Positions 33,027 to 44,279 of a DNA stretch of 64,000 nt are shown piece by piece. This DNA comes from Trissonchulus latispiculum (taxonomy: Eukaryota > Nematoda > Enoplea > Enoplida > Ironidae), in NCBI GenBank assembly GCA_030248195.1, contig JASAND010027699.1:52501-116500 (forward strand), given 5' to 3'. The number at the start of each line of letters is the position of its first letter. The first letter of the stretch is position 1. The translations under genes were made by a program, and so were the position numbers. Under the pieces are notes generated by a model, which saw only the letters and a program-made list of their open reading frames with translations, was not told the origin of the DNA and did not search any database.

Positions 33027-36000
33027 GTGCGGAGAAGTTCGTCCTGTCAGATCTGTTGCCTGGATTTCAGTCAATTTGACCACAGTGTCGATTCAGTCTT
33101 TACATTTGATTAGTGAGATAGATTGATCAGGACCTGAGTGTTGGAAGCACTGTTTGAGCTGTATTTGATCAGAATCAGATTCTAGAAGGTACATTGGCAA
33201 CTGAGTATTCTGGACTGATAGCTAAGACAGAGACGATTTTTGGACAGCACCGGGATCATTTGTGGGATCTAAAGCCTCTTACGAACTTTGTTTTACGTAT
33301 TTTAAACTTGAACCTTGAACCTACTTGAATCTACTTATTTCTATTTTAAAAAAATGGGTTTCGTCATCTCGTCTCTTACTATGAAAATCGGGGATGTCAC
33401 CCCCGCGTCTCTGGCCTAATTCTTTCGACTGTCAATAGTATTGTCCAAAGGTAGAAGCACAAAAGAAGAGATTAAATTAAATCAAATCTGTACTAACACC
33501 ATATCCGGACCAGGAAACTCCAAACCAGACCGACCCTTGAACTGTCCCCCCAGGTGACCGAATAGCATCCGAAAGTGCTATTGTTGCTAGCATTTCGGGC
33601 TCACCCAAAGACCGGAATTTCTGTACTACTAACACCTTTAATTTAGTTAATTTAAACTGTTCACCAGTTTTGTTTATCAGTAATTTATTGTCCTTGGTAA
33701 GGAGGACGGACAAAGAGTCATAACTTAATAGCACGAACACAAGCATATAGGGACCGCACGATAGAGTTTGGTAATAGGTTTAGTACTTAGTTAGTCAGTT
33801 AGAAAGGGAAGAAAGAAGGAAATAGTGGAACTGAGTCTAAAGTGTCAAGACCTTGTCCCTATTATTAATTAACATTTTGGGTAAACTAAATACTGGCAAC
33901 TCTGGCAAGCTATATTTTGTTTGCCCATAGCATCTAAATTGTAGTGTTTCTAACTGTTTATACAATATACTGTTCGTAGCTTGCTTTGCTCTCCGTACGC
34001 ATTGTAATTGCCGTTACTGTTATCACTATTACTATTATTAATATTGATATTGTCATCATTAAACTGTTGTGCCCTATTACTGAATCTATCAACTAGGGCA
34101 TAAGGATCAGATCAAGTTCGGATTCAGAGCTCCAGTGCAAGTAAGTAACTAATTTGAACCCTTGGTCCCTACAAAGACATCGCCATCATCGTTCCAGGAT
34201 CTTGATTTGACAATCAGGATCATCAATCAGTGTTCTTTGATACAAACCTGATTCATCTATCCCTAAACAGCAAGTGTCGACCCCGCTTGCTATTGATACC
34301 CATTGGACCCCTATCTTCATTAAATGAACTCACGCCAAGACCCCAGCCAGGTTGACTGCAAGGAATTCTCAGTTCTGGACAAATGTCCTTCTGAGGATCC
34401 TGTGCCTAAGTTTATCTCTGCCGATAAACGCGTCAACCTTCCGTGTACTCGAAGTGGTTGATACCCAGAGTCAGTCGTGATAGACTGTTACAGAACAAAG
34501 TCTTATTGGTTCGAAATTGGAATCTCGATCCTACCCACTTCATTACACTTATGTTTAACTATTTCGTAAATGGTTAACTTTGACGATATTTTGTTAGTAA
34601 TCAACTAACTTGTCATTTTTAGTACATAGTTCCATCAACCATGGAAATGTAACTGGAACTGTAAACTAACGGCTACTTGAAATTGAAGTGGCTGCAGCAC
34701 AGCAGAGTTTTAGAATCTCATTAGTTACACAATCTGTAAGAACGTTTCACCTGTAACTTTGGAGATACATGGACGCTGCCATTACAATAGATGCTCGTTT
34801 GTGCAATGAACTGTGAAAATTTGAAACAGCTAATTAAGTGCTACTTGTTTGGAGTACAGCCTGCGCAAAGATAGAGGGGAAGATATTGAACTGGAGCTGA
34901 AATCTCTATGAAGCCGCAATGATGAAATAAATGACACTAGCTGTTTCCGTTAAAGATCATTCCAAAGCATAACTTAGAATGGAGCTTGTGTAATGAGTGC
35001 GTGTCCACAGAATATGGGTCTCAACGTCAGACATTATTTTAAATACTTTGAGAATTTTCATTAATACTGAAAGCAATTTTATTTTAAAATCTTGTCTACA
35101 AAATGCATCATTTCCAACATACCGCATATAATGCTACAATATAATTACACACTGCGTATGATTAAAAATCTCTTGGCTTTAATAATATAAACTGTTTAAA
35201 TATAAATTGTTCCTAAAAAGGTTTATTTAGAAAAATCCTTCGATAATAAGATAAATTTACAATATTAGTAGCTTCTTTGAATTATTTTAGCTAGTTACCA
35301 CTCGAATTTATAGCCGCATTTTTGGATTTTTTAGTGCGTTCAGCGGCTTCAGGCGTTTCGCCCAATACGGAACCTCTGAGCTTCTAACAATGGAAAATGG
35401 AATGGCTAAATTCTTCAGTAGCGAACTATGATTTCTGTTCCTTCTTATGGAAATCCTCTCCATATGTGTTCACTTCAAAAACCTACCTTTAGTTATGCTT
35501 TTTCATTTAATTCTACAGTATCTTGTTGTTATCAGTTTATGAAAAGTGTCGTTACCACAATGTAATGTTTTACTAATAAAAGTCAAAACAACAGATATCT
35601 AGTTTGTGTTTTGAAGTTTAGCAACAAAGTTAGACATTCCAATGAATCTCCAACTGCACAGGACCTGGAGGTAGATAAAACTTGTGACAGGAATGTAATA
35701 ATGTGCAGGTGATGAAGGTAAGATGACGTAGCGAAGTTAGCAAGTGGACTGTCATGAGCTAACTTATGCTTAAGTTGTGAAAAGCAAGCTATGCCTTGAT
35801 TACTCCAGTAAGAGAAGCCTGAGACTTTTTTAGAAAGCTCCGACTTACGGGCTCGAATCATAAAATAAGGATGGAGGTGGTGGTGGTAGAGCTATCCTGT
35901 AGACAGACGAAAACTACAGAAAGTGAAATTGTTAAATCGTTAAATATAATGTGTCCGTACTAAAGCAATGGGCAGATATGTATGATCTACTGCTACCTGG

Positions 36001-36087
36001 AGTTAAAGTGGTGTCTATAGGATAAGCTTCGAATAGCTTTTTGCATGCTTATCTTACTTTTTAAACTGAGGTGACTTGAAGTACTGA
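33027..36087. other. Long gene-free stretch
   Basis: No recognisable protein. The segment 33700-33790 has phrases (GCATATAGG, then CGATA) similar to 41810-41850, and TGAACTCACGCCAAGACCCC at about 34325 resembles a phrase at about 53020. These suggest remnants of a retroelement-like family. The 35583-35861 minus frame has no recognisable features. Confidence 0.4.
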
Positions 36088-36513
36088 CTACTGATTCTTG
36101 ATTCTTAAACTTTACACATAGTTTAAAGTGAATCAATTGGGAAAGAAAAATTATTTTTACACCATGCTGAGCCAGGTTAGATTTTCTAGTTTTCTATCTA
36201 TATGCTTCGAATTTAGCGATTTTTCAAACATTTTCGGTCATACCCTAAGATTATTTTGGATGTTCGTCGAACGGTAGTAAAGCTCATTACTTTTGTTCGT
36301 CTCATGGTAGACAGACTGACGAAATTAGTGACAACGCAGCCCTGCAGTATTTACATATTTGTTACAGTTTTTTCTGGAGCTGGTCGAATACATTTTTACA
36401 TAACTTGTGACTTTAAGAACTGATTCTTGCGATTGGTTAAACTTTACACATAGTTTAAGGTGAACCAATTGAGAAAGAAAAATTGTATTACACATGCTGA
36501 GCCTGGTTAGATA
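36088..36513. repeat. Direct repeats of about 95 bp flanking 236 bp
   Basis: 36088-36183 and 36420-36513 share TGATTCTTG, AAACTTTACACATAGTTTAA and CATGCTGAGCC with a few changes. The offset is about 332 bp. It may be a tandem duplication or a miniature long-terminal-repeat-like structure; no ends are defined well enough to choose. Confidence 0.6.
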
Positions 36514-36540
36514 ATGCCTTTCTAATAATTCTAATAATAC

Positions 36541-37875
36541 CTAAAGTCTGACCAAAAATTCTTGGAACTGAACTGTGGGGGCTTGTCCTGAGTTAAAACT
36601 TGAAGTTAGTCTATGTAAAGTATATATTTGTAGAAACTTCAGGATTAGGAGAATCCGGTAAAACCATCATATTCGGTCTATATCCGGTTACCGGATGCCA
36701 AATCGATAAAAAACGCTTCAGATTCGAAACGAGAATGCTAATTAATTCATACTCTAGCTATATTGGTCCTTGGCCCAAGACATCGCCGAATATCCGGTCA
36801 CATCCGGCCCATGTCCGGTAACCTGAAGTCTAGGTCACAAAAACTGTACAGCAAAATGGGTAGGTCGTACAGTTTAGCTGATTGAATTTTTGGATTCAGC
36901 GGGTCGAAATTAGTATCCGGTTGGTCCGAAAGTCAAATTATTTCATTAAAATAATATTTCGTCTATCCCTAACAAGCATCAACCTCAATTTACTTGATAT
37001 CTGCTGTAACTTTTGAATGATAGAGTTTTAACAATGGTTCAAAAACAACCTATATTGCATGCGACAAAGCTAAGCGTATTGGATCAAATTTCATATCCGG
37101 TTTAATAAATAGACAAAACCAGCAAAATCAGCCCACTTTTAGAATGCTATAAGTCAAAAATTATAGCAGATATGAAGCAATTTGAGGTTGACGCTTGTTA
37201 GGGATAGACGAAATATCATTTTAATGAAATAATTTGACTTTCGGACCAACCGGATACAGAGATAATAGCCCATGAAATCTCAAATTTCAAAGCTCAAAAC
37301 CGGAAATTGACCGGATATTCGATTACTTTGACGCCGGTAAAATGAAGGTAGCCTCCAAAATATTCATTGTGCCGAAAACGAACATTTTTTATCCGCGATT
37401 CCGGGCACCAGACCGGAAAAACCGATTTTTCCGATTTTTGACCGGATATGACCATAGATCACGCAATTTTGGTCCAAATTGGACAAAACTTTGTATGTAA
37501 ACTAATTTCGACCCGCTGAATTCAAAAATTTAATCAGCGAAACTGTACGACCTACCCATCTTGCTGTACAGTTTTTGTGACCTAGAAATCCGGTTACCGG
37601 ACATAGACCGGATGTGACCGGATTTTCGGAGATGTCTTGGGCCAAGGAGCAATATGCTGGAGTATGAATTAATGAGCATTCTCTTTCCGAATCTGAAGTG
37701 TTTTTATCGATTTGGCATCCGGCAACCGGATATACATAGACCGGATATGATGGTTTTAACAGATTCTCCTCCTCCTGAAGTTTCTAAAAATATATACTCT
37801 ATATAGACTAACTTCAAAGGTTAACTTAGGACAAGCGCTCACAGTTCGGTTCCAAGAGTTATTGGTCAGACTTAG
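36541..37875. mobile_element. CCGG-rich foldback element, 1.3 kb
   Basis: Ends CTAAAGTCTGACC (36541-36553) and GGTCAGACTTAG (37864-37875) are inverted. Arms match from there to a centre near 37100. The right arm has about 230 bp (roughly 37270-37500) missing from the left. CCGGAT and CCGGTTACCGG are repeated many times in both arms. The open frame at 36600-36821 is an artefact of the arm. I find no clear target duplication. Confidence 0.7.
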
Positions 37876-38647
37876 TAAAGATTGAACGCACATCATTTAA
37901 TATAGCGAACCCCGTGACATTCAGACATTCGTTTAACCTCTCCGCCAAACAGCCTAAACCTGATCAAGTGTAATAAAAATGAATATTTTGTCATGTGGAT
38001 TTGTTCAATAAAAGGTCATATTTGTATTTCAATCTAAATCGGCCGGCGTGCCAACCAATGAACGCATTTAGGACACGACATGACCAGAAAACGACGTCTT
38101 TGAACAATCTATCCGAGTGATAAGCGGCTTCCAAAATAACTTAAAAAAAGGTCAAATATGTGATGAATAGTTTTGGTTTCTTATGGAGTTGCGATCTTGG
38201 AATCTGCTGGAAAACGGAATGGAATCTATGGAATGAATGTGTTTGATTGCCATTGTACATGTATCTTTAATTGTTGCCATAGTTAAGGCATGAATTACTT
38301 GGAAAATTACTAGGAATGAAGTTTCAAGCTTAAGTTGGGTTGTTTCGAGCTGGCAGTTAACTTTTACTAATTATGCTGTTGCGGGACAGCTAGGTAGAGG
38401 CCCGTTGGGTGCCGCTCCCCAGGCGGATTGGCAGGTGTAGAACGACTGTCAATGATTAGTGCAGAGCACGGTCCACTCATTAATTTAAGTTAATTAAAGG
38501 GATTCTGCTATTACGGCCAAAACAACCCAACATGGTCAGAAAGAAGGCCAGTGTTCAATCACTGTACGTCGAAATGCCATCAAAGTTTATTATATCTGAA
38601 TAGATTAAGACCTGTTCTTGCGATTTATAAAAGAAAAACAACCTATT
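37876..38647. other. Intergenic with a short dispersed repeat
   Basis: The block GACATTCAGACATTCG and about 50 bp (37915-37967) recurs at about 53650-53703 in the same orientation. A GC-rich foldback-like segment occurs near 38400-38430. No gene seen. Confidence 0.45.
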
Positions 38648-39240
38648 CTGTGGTTTGTTTTAATTTTACAAGCCATTTTCAAACTTCACGTGGAGATCGC
38701 AAAGTTACTTTCAAGTTTCGTCCATCTCAATGGTTTTTGCTTAATTACTCGTTGATTAACATAATTAATTAGTATAATTTTTATATCATTAAAACCAGCA
38801 AGCTTTGCTCTTTCAGAATATCTAAAAATATTTACCCTTTCTGTGGTTCGTTTTCATTTTACAAGCTGATTTACAAGCCACATAATGGAGTTTACGTTGG
38901 CTTCCAGATTTGGTTTGGTCACAGTGTTTCTAATTAAAATTGCATGTTAATTAACATCAATAATTAGGTTAAAACTTTTATAAATCAAATCAGCAGTTCA
39001 TCCTCTTCAAAATAAGCACAAGATAATTGGTGCTTCTGTGGTTCGATTTCACTTTACAAGCTGCTTTGTAAGCCGTATTTCGAAGTTCAAATAGGCCTCC
39101 AGACTTGGATGGTCATAGTGTCTTTAATTAAAAGTTCCGCGTCAACTAGCATCAGTGACTGGGTTAAAACTTTTATAAATAAACTCAGCAGGTCTTCCTC
39201 TTTAAAATAAGCACAAAATAATTGGTGCTTCGGTGGTTCG
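38648..39240 (+). repeat. Tandem repeat, about 195 bp per unit, three units
   Basis: The phrase CTGTGGTTCG-TTT-A-TTTTACAAGC begins units at about 38648, 38841 and 39035, and a fourth truncated start is at 39232 (spacing 193, 194, 197). Each unit also has AAAACTTTTATAAAT-like and GCAAGC/AGCAGG phrases. Units are diverged. It runs straight up to the hairpin array, so it may be that element's repeated leader or promoter region. Confidence 0.75.
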
Positions 39241-39450
39241 ATTTTGAGTTATGCTTGATTTTCTGACCTAACTGGGAGAGCTCGGCTCGTCCCTCAAGTA
39301 TTGTGATTACTAATAGTTTAAACTTCATTTTAAGCTTAATTAAAGTTCATATTTAATTAAGTTAATCCATATTCTAGCTAATCATTTAATGAAAGTTAAG
39401 TTAATTAAGTTTAAAGTTTAATTAATTTGGTTTTTATTGGTTTTAAAGCA

Positions 39451-40823
39451 AAAGGGAAGCTCGGCTTGCCCTTTCACTAAACTTAACTGGTTTTTGCTTA
39501 GCTAATGTGGAATTCTTTTAAAATTCTTCTTCTTCTTTTGTAAGTTTAAGTTTTGCAATTTAAGGGAAGACTTTTATGTCTTCCCTTATTGCCAATTTGG
39601 AGTAACAGATGCGTTACTTTTGTAACTGTACAAACTTTCCGCTCTTTGAGTCCAGCTCGGCTGAGACTCAAAGGCAAAAGAAAAAGAGGGGAACTAAAAA
39701 GAAAAGGTTAATTTTAATTCATGTCTTAGCTAGTTGTCGGTATTTTGTACTGTGTATTTGTGCTTTGTACAAGGCTCGTACCTACTAGTTTTTAGTTAAT
39801 TATTTTAACCTACCTAATCAGCAGTCTCTAAGTTTTAATTCAGGGGACCCTCTGGTCCAGGTTTTAGAAGGGTGTTGCGTCTTGTTTTTCCCTTTTAGCG
39901 AGAAATTGACGTAGTGTCAACTTCTCGCCTGAGTGCGCTTGCTTTGATGTTATCTTTCTTAATTTCTCCCTAAATTCTTACAATAGGGGAAAGGGATTAG
40001 TTTAATTGCCCTTTCCCCTTTCACGTAAACACTTGAGAGCCCGCGCAATGTTATTTTATGATTACACTAATTTGACCCAATCAGAATCATTTAAGTGCGC
40101 GCCTTTTGCGCGGAGGACAATTTCGGCCAATCAGACGAATGATTGCCGAAATTGTCATGATTGACAGGTAGACTTGTTTTGCACCTCAGTCTTACCTTGT
40201 CTCTCGTCGTGTACGGCCGCTTTTTGGCCTCGTCCCTTCACTCCCCCCAGTTTACTTTATATTAGGGCGTCACTATGCCCAAATTTTCCCCCCTCTCCGG
40301 AACGGGGCTAGTGTATTAACACTAGCCCCTTGTCAACTTTTTTGGGGTTTAGTTTAGGAGGGGGCTTAGGTTGACTTCCTACCTTAGGGTTCTCCCCCCT
40401 TCTTCTTTTTCTCCATTATTTAGTTTTTTAAAGGCGATTCCCTCTTTTTCTGGGAATCGCCTCTGAGATGCTTACAGGACCCAGAGGTCCTTTTTCAAAA
40501 ATACCCCTGAGATTGCCCCTTAATTTAAACTGATTTATTTTATTGTTATAAATGATTCTGATTGTAATATCTGTCCAGATATTACCTGGGTCGCGTGGAT
40601 TTCCGAAAGGAAATCCACTGAGAAGCTTGGACTTTTGGGAACTCTCCCAAAAGTCCCCAAAATTCAACTTTAATTCAAATTTTCTCAATTTTAAACCACA
40701 GAACGCGCTCTCAAACTTTTATTCCGTTTTACTCACGCTTCAAACTTCACACCTCAGCTTCTTAGGGATTATTCCTGGACCCAGGAAATATCGTGTTAGG
40801 ATCTTTCTCTGAAAGATCCTAAC
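39451..40823. other. Dense hairpin array (about 17 hairpins in 1.4 kb)
   Basis: Stems in order (start of left strand): AAAGGGAAG 39451; TAAGGGAAGAC 39561; AGTAAC 39601; CTTTGAGTC 39644; GGACC 39845; GCGAGAA plus TTGAC 39898; GGGGAAAGGG 39986; CGCGC 40098; GACAATTTCGGC plus AATCA 40116 (17 bp); GGGC 40265; GGGGCTAGTGT with loop ATTA 40304; AGGCGATTCCC 40432; AGGACC 40476; TAATATCTG 40565; GTGGATTTCC with GAAA loop 40595; GGACTTTTGGGA 40629; TTCCTGG 40772; GTTAGGATCTTTC 40795. Each is matched by its complement a few bases on. Such a density of perfect stems is not expected by chance. There is no coding potential across it. Confidence 0.8.
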
Positions 40824-40850
40824 GGTTTTAACCCATTTGATTCAGGTTGA
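40795..40850 (+). other. 13-bp hairpin followed by TTTTAACCCATTTGATTCAG
   Basis: GTTAGGATCTTTC pairs perfectly with GAAAGATCCTAAC across a 3-nt loop, and the conserved tail follows 2 bases later. The tail is identical at 33007. It could be a branch point plus 3' splice acceptor (TTTTAAC then TTCAG), but that is inference. Confidence 0.6.
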
Positions 40851-42395
40851 GTTCAAGCCTAGCCTTGCCTTCCTGAATCCAATTCTCTGTGGCCTGCCAG
40901 TCTGCCTGTGATCCTGCTGCCCCTCTGTCTGCGATCCTTGCCAGTCCCAGCCCAGTGCTGCTCTCCTGATCCCAGTTTGGATCCCTTGGTCCTTCCTTCT
41001 TCCGGTGTCTTTTGGATCCTCAGCCCGTGGATCCTGATCCTGCTCATTGCCAGTGTGAGGAGCCCCGACGTTCCCCCTGGACGCTCTCTGCTAAACGGAC
41101 GCCGGTCTCATCAGGATATCCGGAAGGTGCTTGACCAGTAACTGTGTTCAGTAGCTTCTTGACACTAGATATAGGGATAAACAGTCTGCCAGGGCTGGAT
41201 AGAGTGCACTTCCTGGGATTCTTCAGATCAGGGTGATTTGTCCGACACCCTTGCCCGCAGTAACTTCTATTGTCTAAGGGTGATTTGTCCGACACCCAGT
41301 TGCCAGCTTGCTCATCTTGCTCGTTGCCGTGCACTGCTATCCCCCCTGGTTGAGGCTTGCTCCCTCGACCTGACGATCTCTGAAGCTGTCCTTAGCGAAC
41401 TTCTGACCGCCTAACGGTCCCTGAGAGCCTGCTGAAAGGCTACCAAACTTTCGGTTGTGGGATTGAGTGGGTTGGACCCCAAGAAAGAAGAAAGAAGCTA
41501 AATTTCTGTTTGAACTCTATTGAAATTGCTCATGTATACCTTTAACTATTCTGTCTCGTTCTCTTTGTCTCTGTTTCGCTAAAGATACTATTGAAAGTGA
41601 AATTAGAAATCCTTTGGGGAAATCTAAAACCCTGACAAACTTCTCAAAAACGTGCGAATTAACCTCTGGCCGCTTCCTTAGGCAGGAAGTAGGATATTAG
41701 CTTCTGGTTATCTGCCGAGCGGGTAGTCAGGACTAATATCTAGTGCCCGGGAAAGGGTGGAAATCCGCGCAATATTGATTGTTCCATTAAAATAAAAGCA
41801 CATAGGACACCTCGAGCATATAGGCAGACCCCCTCGATACCCTTTTAGTTAGGAAACTGAATATAGTGATCATTGTGTTGAAACTGTACCAGACTCGCGA
41901 ACTATAATCAATTCATTCGAAATTTTCATAGGTTTCAGGTTTTTAGCATAGAGTTTTGTAGGGCAAACTTGTCAAGCAAAGTTCTTGGGATAACTTGTGA
42001 AAATCAGACTGCTGGTTAGGTCTAGGACTTCTGCTAGGTCTAACTAAAATTATTAGGTTCATCAATTAGGTACGAGCCTTAGGGTTACTGTGGTCAGCTG
42101 TGTTCTCTGCTTGTGTGTTGAATTTCGTAACTTGTTTGTCACTCATTGTATCAGTACTAATTGTATTTTTGAGCTTGTTATCGCCATATCTTGTGCTGAT
42201 TGAATCGCTGACCGAGATTGCTTGTATCTAACTAATCTTTTCAACCTCAGTCTGTATCATCCTATTTTCATTTCGTCTGCATATAATTGTTGTAAATTAA
42301 ATCCTAAAATTTATAGGTTCTGTGGTCCATTCTGCTAGGAGTTTAGGATCTAGTTAGGAATCAGTTAGGTCTTACTTAGAGACGCTAGTTAGGAC
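40851..42395. other. Non-coding, C/T-rich then AT-rich
   Basis: Pyrimidine-rich sequence rich in GATCC and CCTG words at 40860-41060. The 20-bp hairpin unit GGGTGATTTGTCCGACACCC occurs twice (41231-41250 and 41278-41297). A CTTCC/GGAAG hairpin lies near 41685. AGGTCT/TTAGG repeats dominate 42000-42395. No gene seen. Confidence 0.45.
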
Positions 42396-42767
42396 TTGGC
42401 TTATATCACGCTGGCAGAGTTTGTGCCTGTGTTGTCTCACTGCAAGTTAGAGTGCGAGAATTGTGGTACAGAGTTGACAGTTAGTTTTGAGCTAGAGGCA
42501 TTCCAGCATCAGAGCGAAGAGACGCTTAGTTTAATCCATCCTATTGTAGTTTGCGGTTGTCTGCGTCCCTGGAACGTAGACCAGATAGTTGAGGAAGCTT
42601 ACGAGGCTATTCCAGGCACTGAGGACTTTGTGCCTAAACATTTCCCCTGGAAGTGTGACAGTTGTACTGAGCTAGAGGTGTTGATCTTCTGCCTGATTCC
42701 AGAAGGCACTGACTTGTGGGCATCTGTGGAACACGACAGTTGTTCACTAGACCTGTATTGGCCCTAG
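42396..42767 (+). CDS. Unknown Cys-rich small protein or exon
   Basis: An open frame of about 123 residues with no ATG start (the frame opens at a stop codon 42390-42392, then Asp-Leu-Ala). A splice acceptor (CTAGTTAG) just upstream would allow it to be an internal or terminal exon. It has paired cysteines: CKLECENCG near residue 17, CGC near 53, and CDSC near 88, plus single Cys later, suggesting a zinc-binding fold. Acidic, well mixed composition looks like real protein. It ends at TAG just before a tRNA-like sequence. Family unknown; it may belong to the surrounding repeat element. Confidence 0.35.
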   Translation: MAYITLAEFVPVLSHCKLECENCGTELTVSFELEAFQHQSEETLSLIHPIVVCGCLRPWNVDQIVEEAYEAIPGTEDFVPKHFPWKCDSCTELEVLIFCLIPEGTDLWASVEHDSCSLDLYWP

Positions 42768-42777
42768 ACGGAAACGG

Positions 42778-42845
42778 AGCCTAGAGGATTCGAACTCACG
42801 ACCTAACGCGGACAAATCCCGGATTGGGTAGACCAAAACCAGGCT
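42778..42845 (-). pseudogene. tRNA-like sequence
   Basis: AGCCTGG and CTAGGCT can form an acceptor with one mismatch, and a B box (GAGTTCGAATCC) is present. The other arms are not clear. Length 68 nt. A tRNA pseudogene or SINE head. Confidence 0.3.
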
Positions 42846-43353
42846 ACTTAATCCGACGGATCTAAGAGTCGACCGAGTCGTCTCGTCTGTTCGCTACTGC
42901 TGTTAGTGCTTTTAAATTAGTGTGTGTGTGTTGCTGAGATTAGGGTACCACCGACCCCGGTGCTCTCTCAGCCTATTCAACTTTCACTCTAAAACCAGTG
43001 CTTACCAGTGCGATCTTTCGGAGCCTAAAATTAGACAAACTTCCGTCTTTTAATTTACCCATAGCACTACACAAGCCTCAAATCTTTAAACTTATGGCAG
43101 AGCGAACTGGGCTTTATCCGTTTGCTATGCTGGCGTAAACGCGTATAAGATAAACATGGTGGCACAATAAAGGTCATCGGTTCTGAAACGCAATACCGTG
43201 TGCGCCGACAATACAGCTACAGTGACTGGAAAAGAAGAAGCAATTAAACCTGCTTGACTTCGGTGTTTTGGATTCCCATGCATTGGCAGAGTCTTTATTT
43301 GTCAACAAAACTGTGTCATTGATGGCATCATGAGTATGAGTGTGTTGTCATCC
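42846..43353. other. Intergenic
   Basis: No gene or clear repeat recognised between the tRNA-like sequence and the GGGCCTGTTTCGGGC foldback. Confidence 0.4.
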
Positions 43354-43747
43354 GGGCCTGTTTCGGGCTCGGGTGTAGCGCTTCTACCAGGGCTGGTGGA
43401 CCAAGAAGAAACCAAGGACAAGCCCGAACGGGAGGCGTCAGGCACCCTCGTACCCACGAAACCAGGACCTAGAAGAGAGAAGGGAAGAGGGAGGTTCAGC
43501 TTTTCATTCAGGATTGAAAGTAAAGAATTGGTCCCGCCGGGGATCGAACCACGGCCCTTCTGCTCTAGAGTCAGACATGCTAAACCACTACACCACGGGA
43601 CCATCAGCTGAACTCCCATTGCAGGCTTATCAATCTTTCCTATGCCTGCTTCCCTTACACGGGCAACGGGCCTGGCCCGAGCCCGGCCCGGATCAAGATT
43701 CGATCGGACCGGCCCGAAATTTTTTGGGCCCGGCCCGAAACAGGCCC
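43354..43747. mobile_element. GGGCCTGTTTCGGGC foldback carrying a tRNA-derived insert
   Basis: Left end GGGCCTGTTTCGGGC (43354) and right end GCCCGAAACAGGCCC (to 43747) are exact inverted repeats; inside them are further GGCCCG runs. The middle (about 43380-43650) is a tRNA-derived SINE-like sequence with the tRNA-like head at 43530-43602. Related GGGCCGGTTTCGGG sequence recurs at about 44253-44290. Frames over it on both strands are not genes. Confidence 0.6.
43530..43602 (-). pseudogene. tRNA-like sequence with CTA anticodon (Gln-like)
   Basis: 73 nt with a perfect 7-bp acceptor (GGTCCCG/CGGGACC). The D region GTGTAGTGGTTTAGCA resembles eukaryotic tRNA-Gln. The anticodon loop CTCTAGA gives CTA, which would read UAG; four of five anticodon stem pairs form. 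The T stem (CGTGG/CCCGG) has two mismatches. Because the T stem is broken and the sequence sits inside a repeat, it is more likely a SINE head than a working suppressor tRNA. Confidence 0.5.
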
Positions 43748-44279
43748 TGATATTTTCCTGGACCGTTTCCGTGCCCAAAATTGATATAAATGGGTAGAAA
43801 AACATCAAATTTTTACCGAGAATCCTTGAAACTAGAAGCTTTCCACTTCAATTGAATTGAAAAATATAAATGTATTGTATACTTTACATAAGTATTGATT
43901 AAAAACTAGTATCATTGCTGAGTATGGCACTTTTACTCCGCTAGAGCTCGATACCGTTCTCGAATAACCGAAACAGGTTTCATTCAAATGTTTTCAATGT
44001 GAGATTGGTGAGTGACGAATCAATTTATTATATTTATTCGTTTATTCAGACTACGTTTATAGAAATCCAAGAGACAAACAGCAGAGGTTACAAGTATAAA
44101 TGTACAATAAAGTTTTTTATATTAAGAGGCATTGGTTTTAAGTCAATTTATCGTTTTTCCATAATATGTTGTTTCGTCATTAATTTCATATTACTCATGT
44201 TTAATATCTGCTAAAAACTGCATCGAAAATCATTTTTTTAATATTGACCATTCGGGCCGGTTTCGGGTGGCCTCGGGTT

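Noticed and set aside
27839..40823. CRISPR array or bacterial terminators to explain the hairpins
   Set aside because: No repeated spacer/direct-repeat periodicity, no cas genes, and the surroundings are eukaryotic.
43302..43808. 168-residue minus-strand frame
   Set aside because: It spans the GGGCCTG foldback ends and the tRNA-like SINE; composition reflects the repeats.
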